This document shows positions 20,956-32,700 of a DNA stretch of 64,000 bases, one piece after another. This stretch comes from Symbiodinium microadriaticum. Taxonomy: Eukaryota; Sar; Dinophyceae; Suessiales; Symbiodiniaceae. Where the stretch lies: contig LSRX01000795.1 of assembly GCA_001939145.1 (NCBI GenBank), forward strand, positions 245,141-309,140. The letters are read 5' to 3'. Position 1 is the first letter of the stretch. Each line of letters starts with the position of its first letter. The position numbers and the translations under genes are program-made. The notes beneath the pieces were generated by a model. That model ran no database searches and was not told where the DNA came from. It worked only from the letters and a program-made list of their open reading frames with translations.

Positions 20956-21180
20956 GGCTCATCGTCTTGCTGCGATGCTCGTTATGCCAACCCTCCTCAG
21001 CCCTCTGGGCAAGCCCTCTCGGCAAGCCCTCTGGGCAAGCCCTGCACTGCTTTTCGATTTGAGACTCAGTGCCACACAGTGTCAAAACTCTACCCGAGCA
21101 AATTTTCGAACGCAAACTGTTGACGACAAAGCTCGCAACGACGATGCCACGGACAACATGTAGATCTGATCTCTTTGCAT

Positions 21181-23500
21181 TCAGAAGAACGAGGTTACGC
21201 CTTTCGTGCACATCCTTCGGAATCCTTGCTCAAAATCTCCTCCTCCCACTCTCGCCAATAAATCCTGCCGTGCTGATGGCCTTTCAGTGGCCCCGGTCTG
21301 AGATTGAGTCTTGCGTGTCAAAGTCTCCAGTCTCCAAACCGTAGGCCAGACAGCAAGCAACCAGCCGTGCCTGCGCCGCTTGCAGCATTTCTGCTTTTGC
21401 CACCTGCTCCTGGATGCGTTCATGCCGTCGCCAAGCGCTCTGGAAAGCTCTTTGCCCAACGTAACGAAAGGCAGGGAAAGCCCGCTTCTCCAAGAAGTTC
21501 TTGCGTCCTCAGCAGCTGCCTGAGCCGCCCGTGCCTGAATGGCATCAGCCTGCGCCTGCCAATAAAAACTATTTAAAACTTCTGAGCACAAGGACATGCT
21601 GCCTGGCACGACTCGCAAGGCCTGTCGCAGCTCGTCCTGCATCTGCTTGACCTCTTTCTGCGCCTGCCACCGAGTGACATGTGACAAGTCGACACATCCG
21701 CATCACAGCGACTTGGGCCTGAGAAACCTGGGCTTTTGCTGTTCGGACAGCTGAAATGGCCTGAAAAGCGCAAGCCGCAAGTTTGAGTGGCCGTGCTCGG
21801 CTCGGGGGCCCCGACCTGATCCTCGACCTTCTGCTCTCTATCCTGCAACTGCTTAGCTGCAGCATCCGCATCCTGCAGGGTCCCGGAATCGGCTGATTCT
21901 GCTCCGAACTGCATTAGCCATTAGCCCCACTAAGGCTCCGCAGGCCTTCATCTTCCTTTCCGCCTGTGGCCCCAGGTGCTTTTGGAAACCCCTAGAGTCG
22001 TGGAGCGTGCCTCCTCCACCTTTTTGTCGGCCAGATCGGCTTCTGCTGACTGCGAGCGCACAGGGATCCGATCACGAAGCAACCACCGCGTGCTCAAGCG
22101 AGGACAGGGCTTGCCATGCAAACTACACTGCCGTCACACAACATGCTTCACATTTGACAGTGGGGCAGGAGGCGGTCCGAGCGACATTCCGAGTTCGAGT
22201 GTAACTACGAAAGACTGTGAGGAGGTAAAACAGAACATGTCTCAAGAGAGCTTTCGTGACGGATGGAAGTGGCAAGGGTTGCAACAACATTCAAGGGGTT
22301 GGAAAAGGCATCCCCCAAACTGGACAAATCAGCAGCATTAGAAGCTTGACTCGTTACAAACCACGTGAACAGGAAGACCTACAACTTGAACTTAGCAGCT
22401 GAAGGCTTCATTCAACCATGTGCAGGGAGCTCGAGACACTCACATCTTCAGCTCGAGGGCATCTCAGAGAGATGCGTCATTCGGGCCGAAAGCAAATGTT
22501 TCATTCAATGAAAGAATCTGTTACTAGTAACAAGTACCCAGATGTTTCAGCAATGCGGTCTAGATCCCAGCCACGACAGTCCGGGGTGGTACGGCATGAG
22601 GAGTTGCAAACAACAAGGACCCAGCCTTCAATTCTAAATCCTTGGCCTGCTTGGCTTCCTGCGCAGGGGGGAAGGCGGGGCCCGGCCCTCTGCTGGCCCT
22701 GGGCAACTTATAAGACGAGCAGTGGAAGGTCCAGTCCTGCTGTTTGAGCTCTTGCAGCTCCTGCCGCATGGCCATAAACTGCTGTTCCATGGCCTCAGCT
22801 GCTCTTAGTGTGCTGGAGTCCGCTCGGAGTCGGGTGTGGCAGAGGCCTGCTTACTGGTTCTCAAACGCATATGAGCTCACGGCCTGCTCTCGCGTCCAGC
22901 TCCTCGGGCAGCACACATGCTCAGGGTGGCAGTGGCCCAGCCACCAAAAAGGCGCGGACCCAGCTTGCACCTGCTGCAAGCCAAGAGGTTGAACCTGCTG
23001 GTAGGGCATTGGCCTTTCAGGCGTCAAGATTCTTCGAGTCCGGCTCAGCATGTGGCCATTGCTTAGAGCCAGGCATCTGCATCTGCGGCATCTGACCCCA
23101 CAACTGTGGGGATGGCATCTGCATCTGTGGCATTGCATACGTCGGCACCGTTCCCATCTGCTGCGGCTGCAGCAGTGGGTCTGGCATTATCTGCGAAGGA
23201 CGACGCAGGTTGGAGTCCGCCGACAGAACCGACGCTGACGGCTGTTCCGGCAGCTGCATCCTGGCAGACACTGGCGGACTGAACGGCATTGCCAGGAGCA
23301 ACACCGCTTGTAAAAGAGCGTCTGACATGGAAGTTCTGCTGGGCATCTGCAGAGAGGTAGGCTGCAGAAACCTGGCGTTGATGTCATCAAAGCAACTCCT
23401 TCACATGCGCGCAAACCTGCAAGTGCTCGAAGGAGTCAGTCTGAGCTAAGGCATTTACATCTGCGGGGCTTGCATCAACTGCAGCGCTGACACCGAGTCG
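21181..23500 (-). CDS. Met/Gln/Pro-rich and coiled-coil protein, spliced
   Basis: 5' to 3': about 23465-23510 DSVSALQLMQAPQM. 23017-23330 reads MSDALLQAVLLLAMPFSPPV, then a low-complexity part with repeated QMQMP units (PTYAMPQMQMPSPQLWGQMP). About 22735-22800 MEQQFMAMRQELQELKQQ is a coiled coil. About 21790-21914 reads MQFGAESADSGTLQDADAAA then KQLQDREQKVEDQVGAPEPS. About 21700-21790 reads LKLAACAFQAISAVRTAKAQ. 21490-21675 reads RWQAQKEVKQMQDELRQALR, SEVLNSFYWQAQADAIQARA and AQAAAEDARTSW. About 21310-21480 reads AFPAFRYVGQRAFQSAWRRH then ERIQEQVAKAEMLQAAQARL. The long charged Ala/Gln helices suggest a structural protein; function unknown. Confidence 0.55.
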
Positions 23501-23509
23501 ATTTGAGGG

Positions 23510-24060
23510 TCAGCCTCGGGCAAGACGATGTCTGTCACCAAAGCAGCCACGAGATCTGGGAAAAGAATGGCGGCCTTCGTGGAGTAGAGGGACTGCATGA
23601 GGCCGGCTCCCTGCGCCCTCGGTTGAAGCCAAAGTCAGATCCGACCGAGAGGATGCGAGCATGCGAGCATGCGAGGGAATGCGGAATGCGAGGATCCGGC
23701 GGGGCCCCCGGCATCAGAGCCTGGCCCTGGCCTCAGCACAAAGAGCCGCCCTGATCTCTGCACATCTCTGCACTCTGAGACCTCTCTGAGGCACGGGCAT
23801 ATGGAGAACAAGAGACAGCTACCTTAGCCGTGAGCTCAAGCTCAAAGGACTCCCAAGGTCCCCCAGTTGCTGTCAAGAAACAAAGAAACCTGTGCCAGTC
23901 ACAAAGATTCATTCCTCAGTGTGGAGGGAGACAGAAAAGCTGACATCGACAGTCAAGCGAAGGTTCCAGGATCACGACTTCTGGAGGCCATGCGTGCCTG
24001 AGCAAGGGCTGCACACTTGCAACCTTTCCACGCCGGTTCGTTCTCTGCTAAGGCAGCAAC
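23510..24060. other. no gene recognised
   Basis: Short frames only. 23655-23700 has the imperfect direct repeat GCATGCGAG/GAATGCGGAATGCGAG. Confidence 0.4.
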
Positions 24061-24064
24061 GATA

Positions 24065-24746
24065 TCAGAATGTTGCCAGTCGTGGGCTACCGGCCAGGGG
24101 TAATGGCTTTGATTGGAATAGCCCTTGAGCAAATGTACACAGATGGGGAAGCTCTCCAGATCCTGATCCTCGCCTCTCAGCAGGTGGCATCTTGGGCCGA
24201 TCCCGGTCTTTTGAACGCGAAGGGTGGCTCCGAAGCCAGAAAATCGAGTCTCTGCCGAGCTTCGAGCAGCTCCTCAGACCTACATCTACTGTGGTGGAGC
24301 CAGGCCTAGCAAAAGCGTTGCAAAAGTACAGAAGTACCATCATGGCGGTACAGTTCTTCTCGTTTCGGGCCGGGCATACGCTTCACCCTCTGTTCGCGGC
24401 CGCGAGGCAGCTCCGAGCTCACTGCTGCGCGCTTTGCCTGGCACAAGAGAGAGGTGTGCATTCGATGCAATGCATGAAATGGATCACAAGTCCCTGTCGC
24501 GACAGCACGGAACCTTCGGCACTGTCGCTCTTTGGCGGGATCCTCCAGACCAAGAGTGGAACAAGGACGAGTGAGCATTGCATACCGGTTCGAAGCATCT
24601 GTCAGGCTAGCACGGCAAAGGGAAACGGCAAGGCCTCCAAGTACTGGAGGGCATTTAAATACTCCGGACGATTTTCCTGCCAAGCACGGTTCGACAGCTT
24701 CCGGTTTGTCTTTCGGCATGCCATCGAAGAGAAGCCTCTGAATCAA
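24065..24746 (-). CDS. coding-like region, strand uncertain
   Basis: Minus frame 24306-24746 reads IQRLLFDGMPKDKPEAVEPC then LAGKSSGVFK, and later KRAAVSSELPRGREQRVKRM. The plus strand has an equally open frame (24224-24574) reading APQTYIYCGGARPSKSVAKV and HEMDHKSLSRQHGTFGTVAL. The minus strand is chosen only because the neighbours lie there. Confidence 0.3.
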
Positions 24747-24763
24747 AGCTAGACCAACCAGAA

Positions 24764-25360
24764 CTATTGCTTGCCCTGTTTTGCAGGCTCAGTCCAGTTC
24801 TCGCTTTTGAGCAAGTAGTCCAGGCTTGTCCTGCATTGGGCACGACATATTAACACGACAAAGGGGCTCTTCATGTTAACGTGCCGTGCCCACTGACACG
24901 CCATAGGCTGGGAAAACAACTGCATGGCTCCTTTTTGGAGGCTGTCCTCATGCATATGAGGACCTGGCAGCGATGGCATGTGCTACGCTCGCACACTGAT
25001 ACAACAAGCATCTGCTAAGCCTGTACATAGAAGCTGGATTGAGTTCGATGCTAAACAATGCCACTATGCACATATCTGCACCGCACCTCTGCGATCTTGC
25101 CTGCAACTTCGTCAACTATGCGAGATGCCTGAGCAAGGCCACACATCACAGCAGCCGATTGCAAGATCGGCCCGCCAACCCAGCCGACCTCAGCATCAGC
25201 GTCTTGCCGTCGTCGTCGCTCGCCGACGGGATCCTTGCATAAACAGCGGCTTGATCCGAGCAGAACGGCCTGTCCCATTCTGGCCTCCAGGTATGCCAAA
25301 GCATCCAAATATTCGGCACCGGTCTCCTTTGGCCCCAGCAAAAGGAAGCCCACAACTCAA
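24764..25360 (-). CDS. spliced gene, function unknown
   Basis: Exon 25051-25353 reads MGFLLLGPKETGAEYLDALA, YLEARMGQAVLLGSSRCLCK, then SAAVMCGLAQASRIVDEVAG and KIAEVRC. Exon 24764-24960 reads MHEDSLQKGAMQLFSQPMAC, QWARHVNMKSPFVVL and later RTSLDYLLKSENWTEPA. Both are long and have balanced composition. The hydrophobic start and the ASRIVDEVAGKIAE helix give no family assignment. Confidence 0.5.
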
Positions 25361-25616
25361 CTTTTTCAATTTCTGTCTCTGTCGCTCTCCGCTTTGCTCT
25401 CTTTTTGCGGAGCAGGAGAAAGTCACTGCCCCCTCGCGCACCTACAATGGCATGCCTGACTCTGTTTCTTTGGTCAGGCTACGGGAGGTTTGCCTTACCC
25501 TGTGCTTGTTGGGCTGATAGGGGACTTGCTGGCAATTGAATCGGAAAGACACGACTGCGTTCATCCAGGCCATAACATGCACAATCTCTCGTTCCGTCTC
25601 GGCTTCTCAAGAAAAC

Positions 25617-25651
<35 letters not shown>

Positions 25652-25684
25652 CATGATCATGATGATGATGATCATGATCATGAG
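25617..25684. repeat. (GAT/ATG)n trinucleotide repeat with GATCAT palindromes
   Basis: About eleven GAT units are followed by interleaved ATCATGATCATG. It creates artificial poly-Asp, poly-Met and poly-His frames; non-coding in my view. Confidence 0.9.
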
Positions 25685-25860
25685 ACTGTCCCTGCACCGA
25701 CGCCTGCAAAAACTGCTTCTCTGTCTTTCTTGCTTCTTTGGAACATAAGGACCAAATTACTTCCCCACGTGCTGAGCAAGGCCTGACTGATTTCCTGGCG
25801 AAAGCAACAAGGACTTGTTTCCCCTCGTGGCTTTGGCAAAGCTGTCCCGACCCAACTCAC
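25678..25860 (-). CDS. exon candidate, unknown
   Basis: The frame reads RQEISQALLSTWGSNLVLMF then QRSKKDREAVFAGVGAGTVS, helical and charged. It abuts the trinucleotide repeat. Unidentified. Confidence 0.3.
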   Translation of the reverse strand: MSWVGTALPKPRGETSPCCFRQEISQALLSTWGSNLVLMFQRSKKDREAVFAGVGAGTVS

Positions 25861-26094
25861 AGCGAGGACCTGAACCTTTCTGAGCCCTTGTCGTTTACTT
25901 CAAAAACACCTACGTGTAGGTACGCTGCTCTGCCCGCTACGCCCTCTCAAGCTCGGCCCCCCCTCCAAGGCACACGCATGTCCGCGTCCAAGGTGCACGC
26001 GGCTTTTCCCGCGTCCAGCCCGCACACACGTTTTGCTTTCATTGGTTTTTACCAGGTATTTCGAAGCTTTCGGATTCCCGAGACTTTCTCAGCT

Positions 26095-26190
26095 ATAGGG
26101 TTTTGGCTTTAGGGTTTAGGGTTTAGGGTTTTGGGGTTTAGGGTTCAGGTTTAGGGTTTAAGATTTAGGGTTTAGGGTTTAGGGTTTAGG
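26095..26190 (+). repeat. interstitial telomere-like (TTTAGGG)n tract
   Basis: About thirteen perfect or near-perfect TTTAGGG heptamers occupy 96 bp, with variants TTTTGGGG and TTCAGG. TTTAGGG is the plant-type telomere repeat and is also reported for dinoflagellate chromosome ends. Here it lies internally, so it is an interstitial telomeric sequence. Confidence 0.9.
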
Positions 26191-26214
26191 AAGACAGCGC
26201 GCAGGTCTCCAACG

Positions 26215-26290
26215 TTGCGCGTGCACCTAGGACACAGACGGCGCGTGCACCCTGGACACGGGGCGCGCGTGCAGCTTGGAAGTGGCGCCC
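26215..26290. repeat. CpG-rich imperfect 24-bp tandem repeat
   Basis: Three units share GCGCGTGCA(C/G)C(C/T)(A/T)GGA. A related sequence (CGCGTCCAAGGTGCACGCGG) occurs on the other side of the telomere-like tract at 25980-26030. Confidence 0.6.
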
Positions 26291-26757
26291 CTCAAGCTCT
26301 GATGAACAAGGACTGTTTTTTTTCCCACGCTCCGGGGAGTTACGCCGACCCCCCTTTGCGGGAACCGTACTTGGGCTACCCGCAAGACAACGAGATTTGG
26401 TGCCTCGTTCAACTTGAAACGTGAGCGTGCAACGGGCACGGATGAGTGTTGGGCGTATCCACCACTACCCTCGCACACTTTGAGGATCTTAAACTGGCTC
26501 CGTCGGAGAGACATTGAACAAAATGGCTGTTCCTCCCATGGCATGTTGCAGGGCAGGAACTGAGCGCGTGGCAAGAAATCTGCCCGTCCCCTGATTACAC
26601 AGCTTGCGACTAAGACCCTGCACCCAACACTAATAACAACATAGAACAGCAGTGCCCGAGAAAAAACTGCCACAAACGATGACATTCGGCCCCCGCGGAT
26701 ACCGACGGTCTTCAAGTCTAAAAGCCGCGAAAACGTAAATAGCAAGAAATGCCTGGC

Positions 26758-27042
26758 CTACAACCTCCCATCTGGCATCAACTTATTTGCCCCAGAGATG
26801 GTGCCGACACCCCACGGCAAGCACCGTTCCAACATGACGGACAACTTGTTAAGGCTCCAATAAGCGTGATACGTGTGTAAGACTGTGCTGTGGGGTTTGT
26901 TTGCAGCAAAACACACGACAGTCGAGGGCGCACCAGCTCTCGAAGCACGAGCATCCGACAAGATTGGAAACCTTAGCCCCCCAGCTGCTACAGTACGAGA
27001 GCGGGTGCGAGGTCCATGGTCGTCCACTTCTCCGAGGACCAT
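26758..27042 (-). CDS. ORF candidate, unknown
   Basis: A 94-codon frame reads MVLGEVDDHGPRTRSRTVAA, later CFAANKPHSTVLHTYHAYWS and LNKLSVMLERCLPWGVGTIS to a stop. Moderately protein-like. It lies between telomere-like and CT repeats, in a stretch unlike the rest of the window. Confidence 0.3.
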   Translation of the reverse strand: MVLGEVDDHGPRTRSRTVAAGGLRFPILSDARASRAGAPSTVVCFAANKPHSTVLHTYHAYWSLNKLSVMLERCLPWGVGTISGANKLMPDGRL

Positions 27043-27142
27043 CTTCTTACTTATCGGGGGCCGAACAAGCGTGGTATAGCGTGGTCGTGGTCAAGAGGAG
27101 CATTTCCTTTTTGTCCCTCTCACTCTGTCTTCTGCTTCTTAT

Positions 27143-27740
27143 GCAGGCCCGTCTCTCTCTCTCTCTCTCTCTCCCGGGTGTAGGGACGTCTCACCGTCCC
27201 AGGGCCAATTCGGCCCACCCGATCATGTTGATCAGGCACTGGGGAGTGACGAACGAACATTGATCATCCAATCGCTATAGCAGGCCCGTCTCTCTCTCTC
27301 TTTCTTTCGGCAGGGCTATGGGCATGGGAATTGCTCCCCATGCCCTCTCTCTCTCTCTCTCTCTCTACCGGGACAGGAGAGGCAAGACGAACCCTGCCCG
27401 TCTCTCTCTCTCTCTCTTGTTTGCTTGCTTGCTTGGGATTTGGGTTCCCGGGGGAACTCCGGCCCGGGGGCCAATCCCTGAGGCGCGCGTCTGAGTAACG
27501 GAATGGCCCCTTTCGGGGATGAGGACTGGTCACCTTCCCCCGGATGTGCCTTGAACCCCAATCCCCCAACAACACCCCCTCCTAAAACCATTACCACTGC
27601 AAGGACCAGTAGGCACCACCCGGGTCGTCAGGGGGCCCTCCAACTGTCGGCCAGTAAGTTCAGGGCGATCAGTAGGCACCAACAGGTCCAACACAGTAAA
27701 GAACAAATCTCTCGCTCTCTCTCTCTCTTTCTCCCGCACT
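27143..27740. repeat. recurrent GCCCGTCTCTCTCT / (CT)n blocks
   Basis: CAGGCCCGTC followed by (TC)n occurs at 27143-27175 and 27281-27302, and TGCCCGTC(TC)n at 27394-27416. Plain CT runs lie at 27342-27366 and 27711-27733. The repeated GCCCGTC boundary shows dispersed copies of one small unit and not independent microsatellites. No supported gene lies here. Confidence 0.7.
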
Positions 27741-27779
27741 CTCAGTCCACAGGACGCACAGGGTAGACGGCAGGCGGTC

Positions 27780-28360
27780 CAGCTCACGCTTTCGAGCTAG
27801 CAGAGCGGGCTTCTCCTTTCGTCAAGAAGCACGGAGCCCCTTAGAAGGACCCATTGTGCTTCGACCGGATTCTGCAACTCTGGCCTTCTTGGAGGCAGTG
27901 CGAGTCGCGGCCAAGACCTGTCGGGCGTAATGGACCTCTACCTCTTCCCAACCTCACCGGAGCACAGTGTCTCTGGCACTTTCGCCTCTTGAATCTGCGC
28001 AGAGGTTTCGTCCACGATCCGGGCCGCCTGAAAGTGCGAGCTCAAGCATGCTGCCGGATATCAAACAGCATCCACGCCAGTCACCATGGCGGAAGTCAGA
28101 CGCAGCTCCGAATGGGATTTGACGCGGCTTCGTGAGCGCAGGGTTCGCGGTAACGAAGAGCCGGCTAAGCATTCAGTTGCAACCACACTGGTAGCACAGG
28201 CTGAATGCTAAAGTGCACAAGTCTGGAAGTCCAGCTGCTGGGATAATCTTTGCAGCTCTCGATGTGAGGAGATACAGACTTGCACACGGATATTTTGCAG
28301 AGGAAGTTCTCTTCGAGAAGCTACCCTGCCGAGGCGATGGGTACAGGTCAACAGGTCGAC
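27780..28360. other. coding-like on both strands, unresolved
   Basis: A plus-strand frame 28213-28566 reads AGIIFAALDVRRYRLAHGYF then AEEVLFEKLPCRGDG and looks protein-like. The minus strand overlaps with weaker frames. No domain is seen on either strand. Confidence 0.25.
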
Positions 28361-28363
28361 GAC

Positions 28364-29084
28364 CTAACCCCTGTGCAGAAGCCGTAGTCTCCCCAAGAGT
28401 TTGGCTAGTCGCCGACGATTCTGCAAGTGCGCACTTGGGTTCAGACAAGGCATGCAGATGCAAACCACATGGATTATGCGGACCACCCGAGTGCTGTGCA
28501 ACAGAAGCCACATCTCTGCCCCTTTGTGGATCACCTGCTCACATGAGCTCTGCTGGTCCTTGGTAGCTTTCGCGCCCGACTGCAAGCTCTCGTGAGCTAA
28601 AAAGCAAAAGAATACACCGAGAAGCGACCCTGCTGCATCGCCATGCACCTCGGGTAACATCATTGCTGGGCTGATGGACTCTAGGTTTCAGGAGACTGCA
28701 AGGCCAAGAGACGTTTCCAGCACCTCCAGAACCTTGGGTGGGCATCCGACAGCGTCGCAACATATGCAGCTGAATTCGACTCCTTTGGACCCCTGCCTGC
28801 ATGATGTCGGGCCTGATGCAGTTCGCACAAGGGTAAAGAAGCGGTGCAGGAAACATCACAGCCCATGAAAAGAACGCCTGCAACACACATTCCCTATCAC
28901 AAGGCTCACGCAATGGCACACGACGTTTAAGCAAAGCCAAACTCTGAGCGAACATGTGTTCAGCCAGCCTGTCAGCGGGATGCAACCGATAGCAAGAATC
29001 ACCGATGTTCTCGATAAGTTGGGAAAGTTCCTTACAGGCCGTCTGCAGCTTGCACATGCAAATGACATGGCACAGCTGGCACAA
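28364..29084 (-). CDS. spliced gene, function unknown
   Basis: The upstream exon (about 28855-29084) reads KLQTACKELSQLIENIGDSC, YRLHPADRLAEHMFAQSLAL and LKRRVPLREPCDRECVLQAF. The middle exon (about 28685-28800) reads NSAAYVATLSDAHPRFWRCW. The downstream exon (about 28500-28665) reads MLPEVHGDAAGSLLGVFFCF, LAHESLQSGAKATKDQQSSC and EQVIHKGAEMWLLLHS. These are helical and balanced. A plus-strand frame (28956-29336) overlaps the first exon and is less continuous. Confidence 0.45.
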
Positions 29085-29089
29085 ATGTG

Positions 29090-29780
29090 CGACAAGCTCA
29101 CACCCGGAGAAGTTTCATGGTCTGGCACCAGCATTAGTCATGCTGCATGCTTTGCTCTTGTCGCCTGTGCCCTTGCTACTTGCATCACTCGCACACTTCG
29201 CCTTTCTCTCTGTCGTTCCAGTTTGGGGATCCAGAGCCCCTCCCAATGCCAGGTTCAGTCGTGGCTCAGGCTCAGCTTGGCTTGGAGTTTGGTTTATTCT
29301 GATGGGTTGCCAAAGCTGTTTCACTTACTCGGGTAGTTGTGGTCCATGTTGCTCGGCCCGGCTTTCCAACGGGATCCTCGTGACAGCTCACACTCTGGCG
29401 AAACATAGATGGATCTCTGGAGAAGCTGCAAATGCTGCTGAAATACGCCTGAAATGCTGCAAGCCTAGGCCTTTGTAGTGACGTTACCCCCTACCCTGAT
29501 TAAACTGAGCCCAAAGAGCTAAGAATCCTCGTACTGGTAGCACAAGTCCAGCACAAGCTCGTGTTGACCCAATGTTGGCTCGAATATCAACGTCAGTAGA
29601 CTTGAACCCTCTATCGACTTGGTTTACGCGCCAATAGCAATGATACGGAATGATGCTGGAACAATTATGGAAGCCCAAGCAAGCATCGAAGAGTGGTATT
29701 GCAACTGCACATCGCAATGCGATTTGGTTGCCCGCAGGGTTACGTGTTGAGCTTAAGCTGCAGCTGCGAAGACTTGGCTA
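29090..29780. other. no gene recognised
   Basis: This is downstream of the kinase region in its transcription direction. It may hold kinase 3' exons or UTR, but no helix H/I signature (CxxxxPxxRP) was found. Confidence 0.35.
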
Positions 29781-29783
29781 CTG

Positions 29784-32700
29784 TCATGTGTACTCCCATG
29801 TGATCCCCAATGCTTGCTGGAATTGCAATCCCAATGCCAGCAAGCCTACCACAGGCCTTAGTAGTGACGTTGAGTCTTGAGGCGGCAATGTTGGACAGTC
29901 TTGCTGGGCCAGTGCCGGGATATGACATTGGGACGGAATGCCAAGTTTGCGTGAAACCAAGATTGACACTGCGATTTCTTGTGACATTGCATCCTGCACC
30001 GATTGATCATTTGCGTCAAGCGACAATATTGGCTGCAAATGAGTTGTCCAGGCATGCATGCGTACTCGGCGCGGCTTAATCAGCCAAGCATCGCTGCTCT
30101 CTGTCGGCCAAGTAAGCTGTTGCAAGCTGCCCCTCCTCATCATCTTCAGGATATTCGCTCTATCCATGCCATCAAACGGCTTGACATCCTGAGCAAAGCA
30201 GTTGCTTGCACACATACCAGGCTAGCGGTACAGAACGTAAACCAGAGGTGTACGCAAAGCCAAGTAGCCGTGAGGGTGAAACCTTGCAGGAGGGCAGAAA
30301 TCCGACGCTCGCAGTCATGAGGCCTTTTACTCTTGAGGCCGAGGTGTACATTCTCGTGCAAAACGTCCGCGATCGACAGCATTATTCATTGCAGTTCCGG
30401 CTTCGTTATTGCAGCTTCGATGCTAAATAATGCCCCCAGGGAAAAGATGTCAGCAGCACATGACCTGTGGAAGGAAAGCTGAACGAACCATGATGCCAAA
30501 AGGACGACAGAAGCAACGAAGTGGCAGAATAGTAAGCTCCCCGCGGCGCGCGATTCAGTCCTTGAGTGCACGTGAAAATGCAATTTGTCACCACCGCCGT
30601 TCACCGTTTGGAAATGAAGCAGGAAAAGACGAGCCATGGCAACACTTTGGAAGGCATTGTTCCAAGCCCAGTGTCCAGTTGCTATCTCTGGGGCCATCCA
30701 CCTCAAGCTTCCGCCCATAGTGTGTTCTGTCTTGTACAGGAACCTGTCCACCAGGAGGAATGCAGCGTCTCTGCATGTCGTTGTCTCATTTCGCTGCAGA
30801 TGCCTTGCAAGACCAAAGTCACCTAGCTTTGCTCTGGGCAAAAGGTTGCCGTTCTCCACAAACCTTAGGATGCAAGAAGACGTACATCATGCACATTATC
30901 ACTTTGCACGGCTCGAAGTCCCACTCGGTCCATGCACTCCAAGCTGCACATTTGTACCCTTGAGGTCACCATGCACCTCAGACAAAATTGACTAACAAGC
31001 ATGCAACAAGTTTTTTTTCCTTGTGTCTGGGCCCTTGGCGAGGGTTTTGTCCTGCTGGTGTAGATACCGAAGTGCCAAAGAAATGCCAAGCAGGATGTTC
31101 AGCTTGCCTGCCAGATGCACCAAGGAAGGAAACAATGCGCGGAAGTCTGGCTTGCCCGCTCGACTCAAGCCTGTATCGCATTCTATGGGGTGTGGTTGAC
31201 CTTTGATCCAATCCTGCAGAAGAGCCATGACGATCTCTGACTCTGCGTAGGGGGGAAACATCGAACACAGCTCAGATGGAGACATGCAGGGTTTGACCCT
31301 CGATGAGTTCGAAGACCAAAGCCATGTCGTTCGTGGACGGCCTCACGTCAGGCCAGGCTGCCATGCAGGCGGCGCGCGGCGCGCGTCCAGCCCGGAGAGT
31401 CTGAGCTTTGTACACGACATGGGCCCCGAGGAACAGGACGATGTTAGGATGACGTAGCCGACGGAGTGTTCGAAGCTCGTTCAAGAGCGGCAAACTGGAA
31501 GCAGCTCGCAACCAGCTCACAAGTTTGTGCCACACGACATGCAATGAACATACACATAAACAATAGGATACAGCCTACAGCGGATAGCCATGATGATGAA
31601 CGAAGGTGCAGATTGCCAAGTGGCTGCTCCTTCTTGTCTGCCTTGGGCATCTTGACTGCCTCGAAAAAACGTTCAATCTCCACGGCACGACTTCTGAACG
31701 TAGTGAGATGGAACTACTCTGTCGAACGAAGGCAATGGCTCCTGCAAGTACCCTGTTGCAACTGCTGCAGCATTGACCGGAGCATGGCATGCTCACACAA
31801 GGCCAACCTGTTCTCTTAACCTGGCAGCCAGGTCACGACCTGAGCACCGTAGTACGTGCCTTGAAAGACGGTGCCGAAAGTACCGCTGCCTCCAATGCAC
31901 TCTGCAATGCCGAACGAACAGTGCGAGGACGCTCGCCACCGCAGGCTTCCGCTGGCCTAATGTGTGGCTCTCGAACAAGCCTCAAGGTGCTGCAGTGGGA
32001 GACAGCTGCAGCAAAAACAACACCGCTGGGCCATGGCAGACGAAAAGGATTTCCAGCATGGCACATTCCTTTCCTGGACACACACAACTACCAAAAAACT
32101 GAAGGGCTCCCCAAAGGGGTATCGATGTCATGCACAGGCTACTTCCGTATAGCAAGACTGGCATAACAAACGTGAAAGCCACAAGCAGCCACAAGCAGGA
32201 GCAGTCTTAGGGGCGTTCTTTTTTGTGGAAGCGTGCGAGCGGATGGAGACCAGCCACTTGCTGTCGGGGTGCTGCGCGGTGTGTCAACGCGTGTCACGCA
32301 GGCGATTTTAGATAGAGATGGAAAAGCAGGCGGTACAATTCGGAACGGCTGGAGACAAAAAGAGGTGCACGATGCTCAGGTCTTGGGGAGAGCTGGAAGT
32401 GCTGTGCTTTCATGCCGTGCTTTGTTTAATGGTGTTCGCCAATCGCCTATCCAAGCCCACCTGTCAAGGAAAGGAAGAAGGTTAGGAAGCCTGACATAAG
32501 CTCGCAAGTAACACCAGAAAGCTGCAGGAGATGTTATGGGAAAACCGCTCGAGGCTCACGGCGACAATCCCAAAGTCGCATCTGAGGAACAGAGCTGCTG
32601 TGGATCTACGATCCAGTGCTCACGCCGTCCCAAGTCCACCAGTTCTCGGAAGCTCTTGCCTTGACCTTCACTGGTGGCATCTTCGAAGGGAAATCCGCGA

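Noticed and set aside
25479-25786. Poly-His, poly-Asp and poly-Met ORFs
   Set aside because: They are produced by the GAT/ATG trinucleotide repeat read in different frames.
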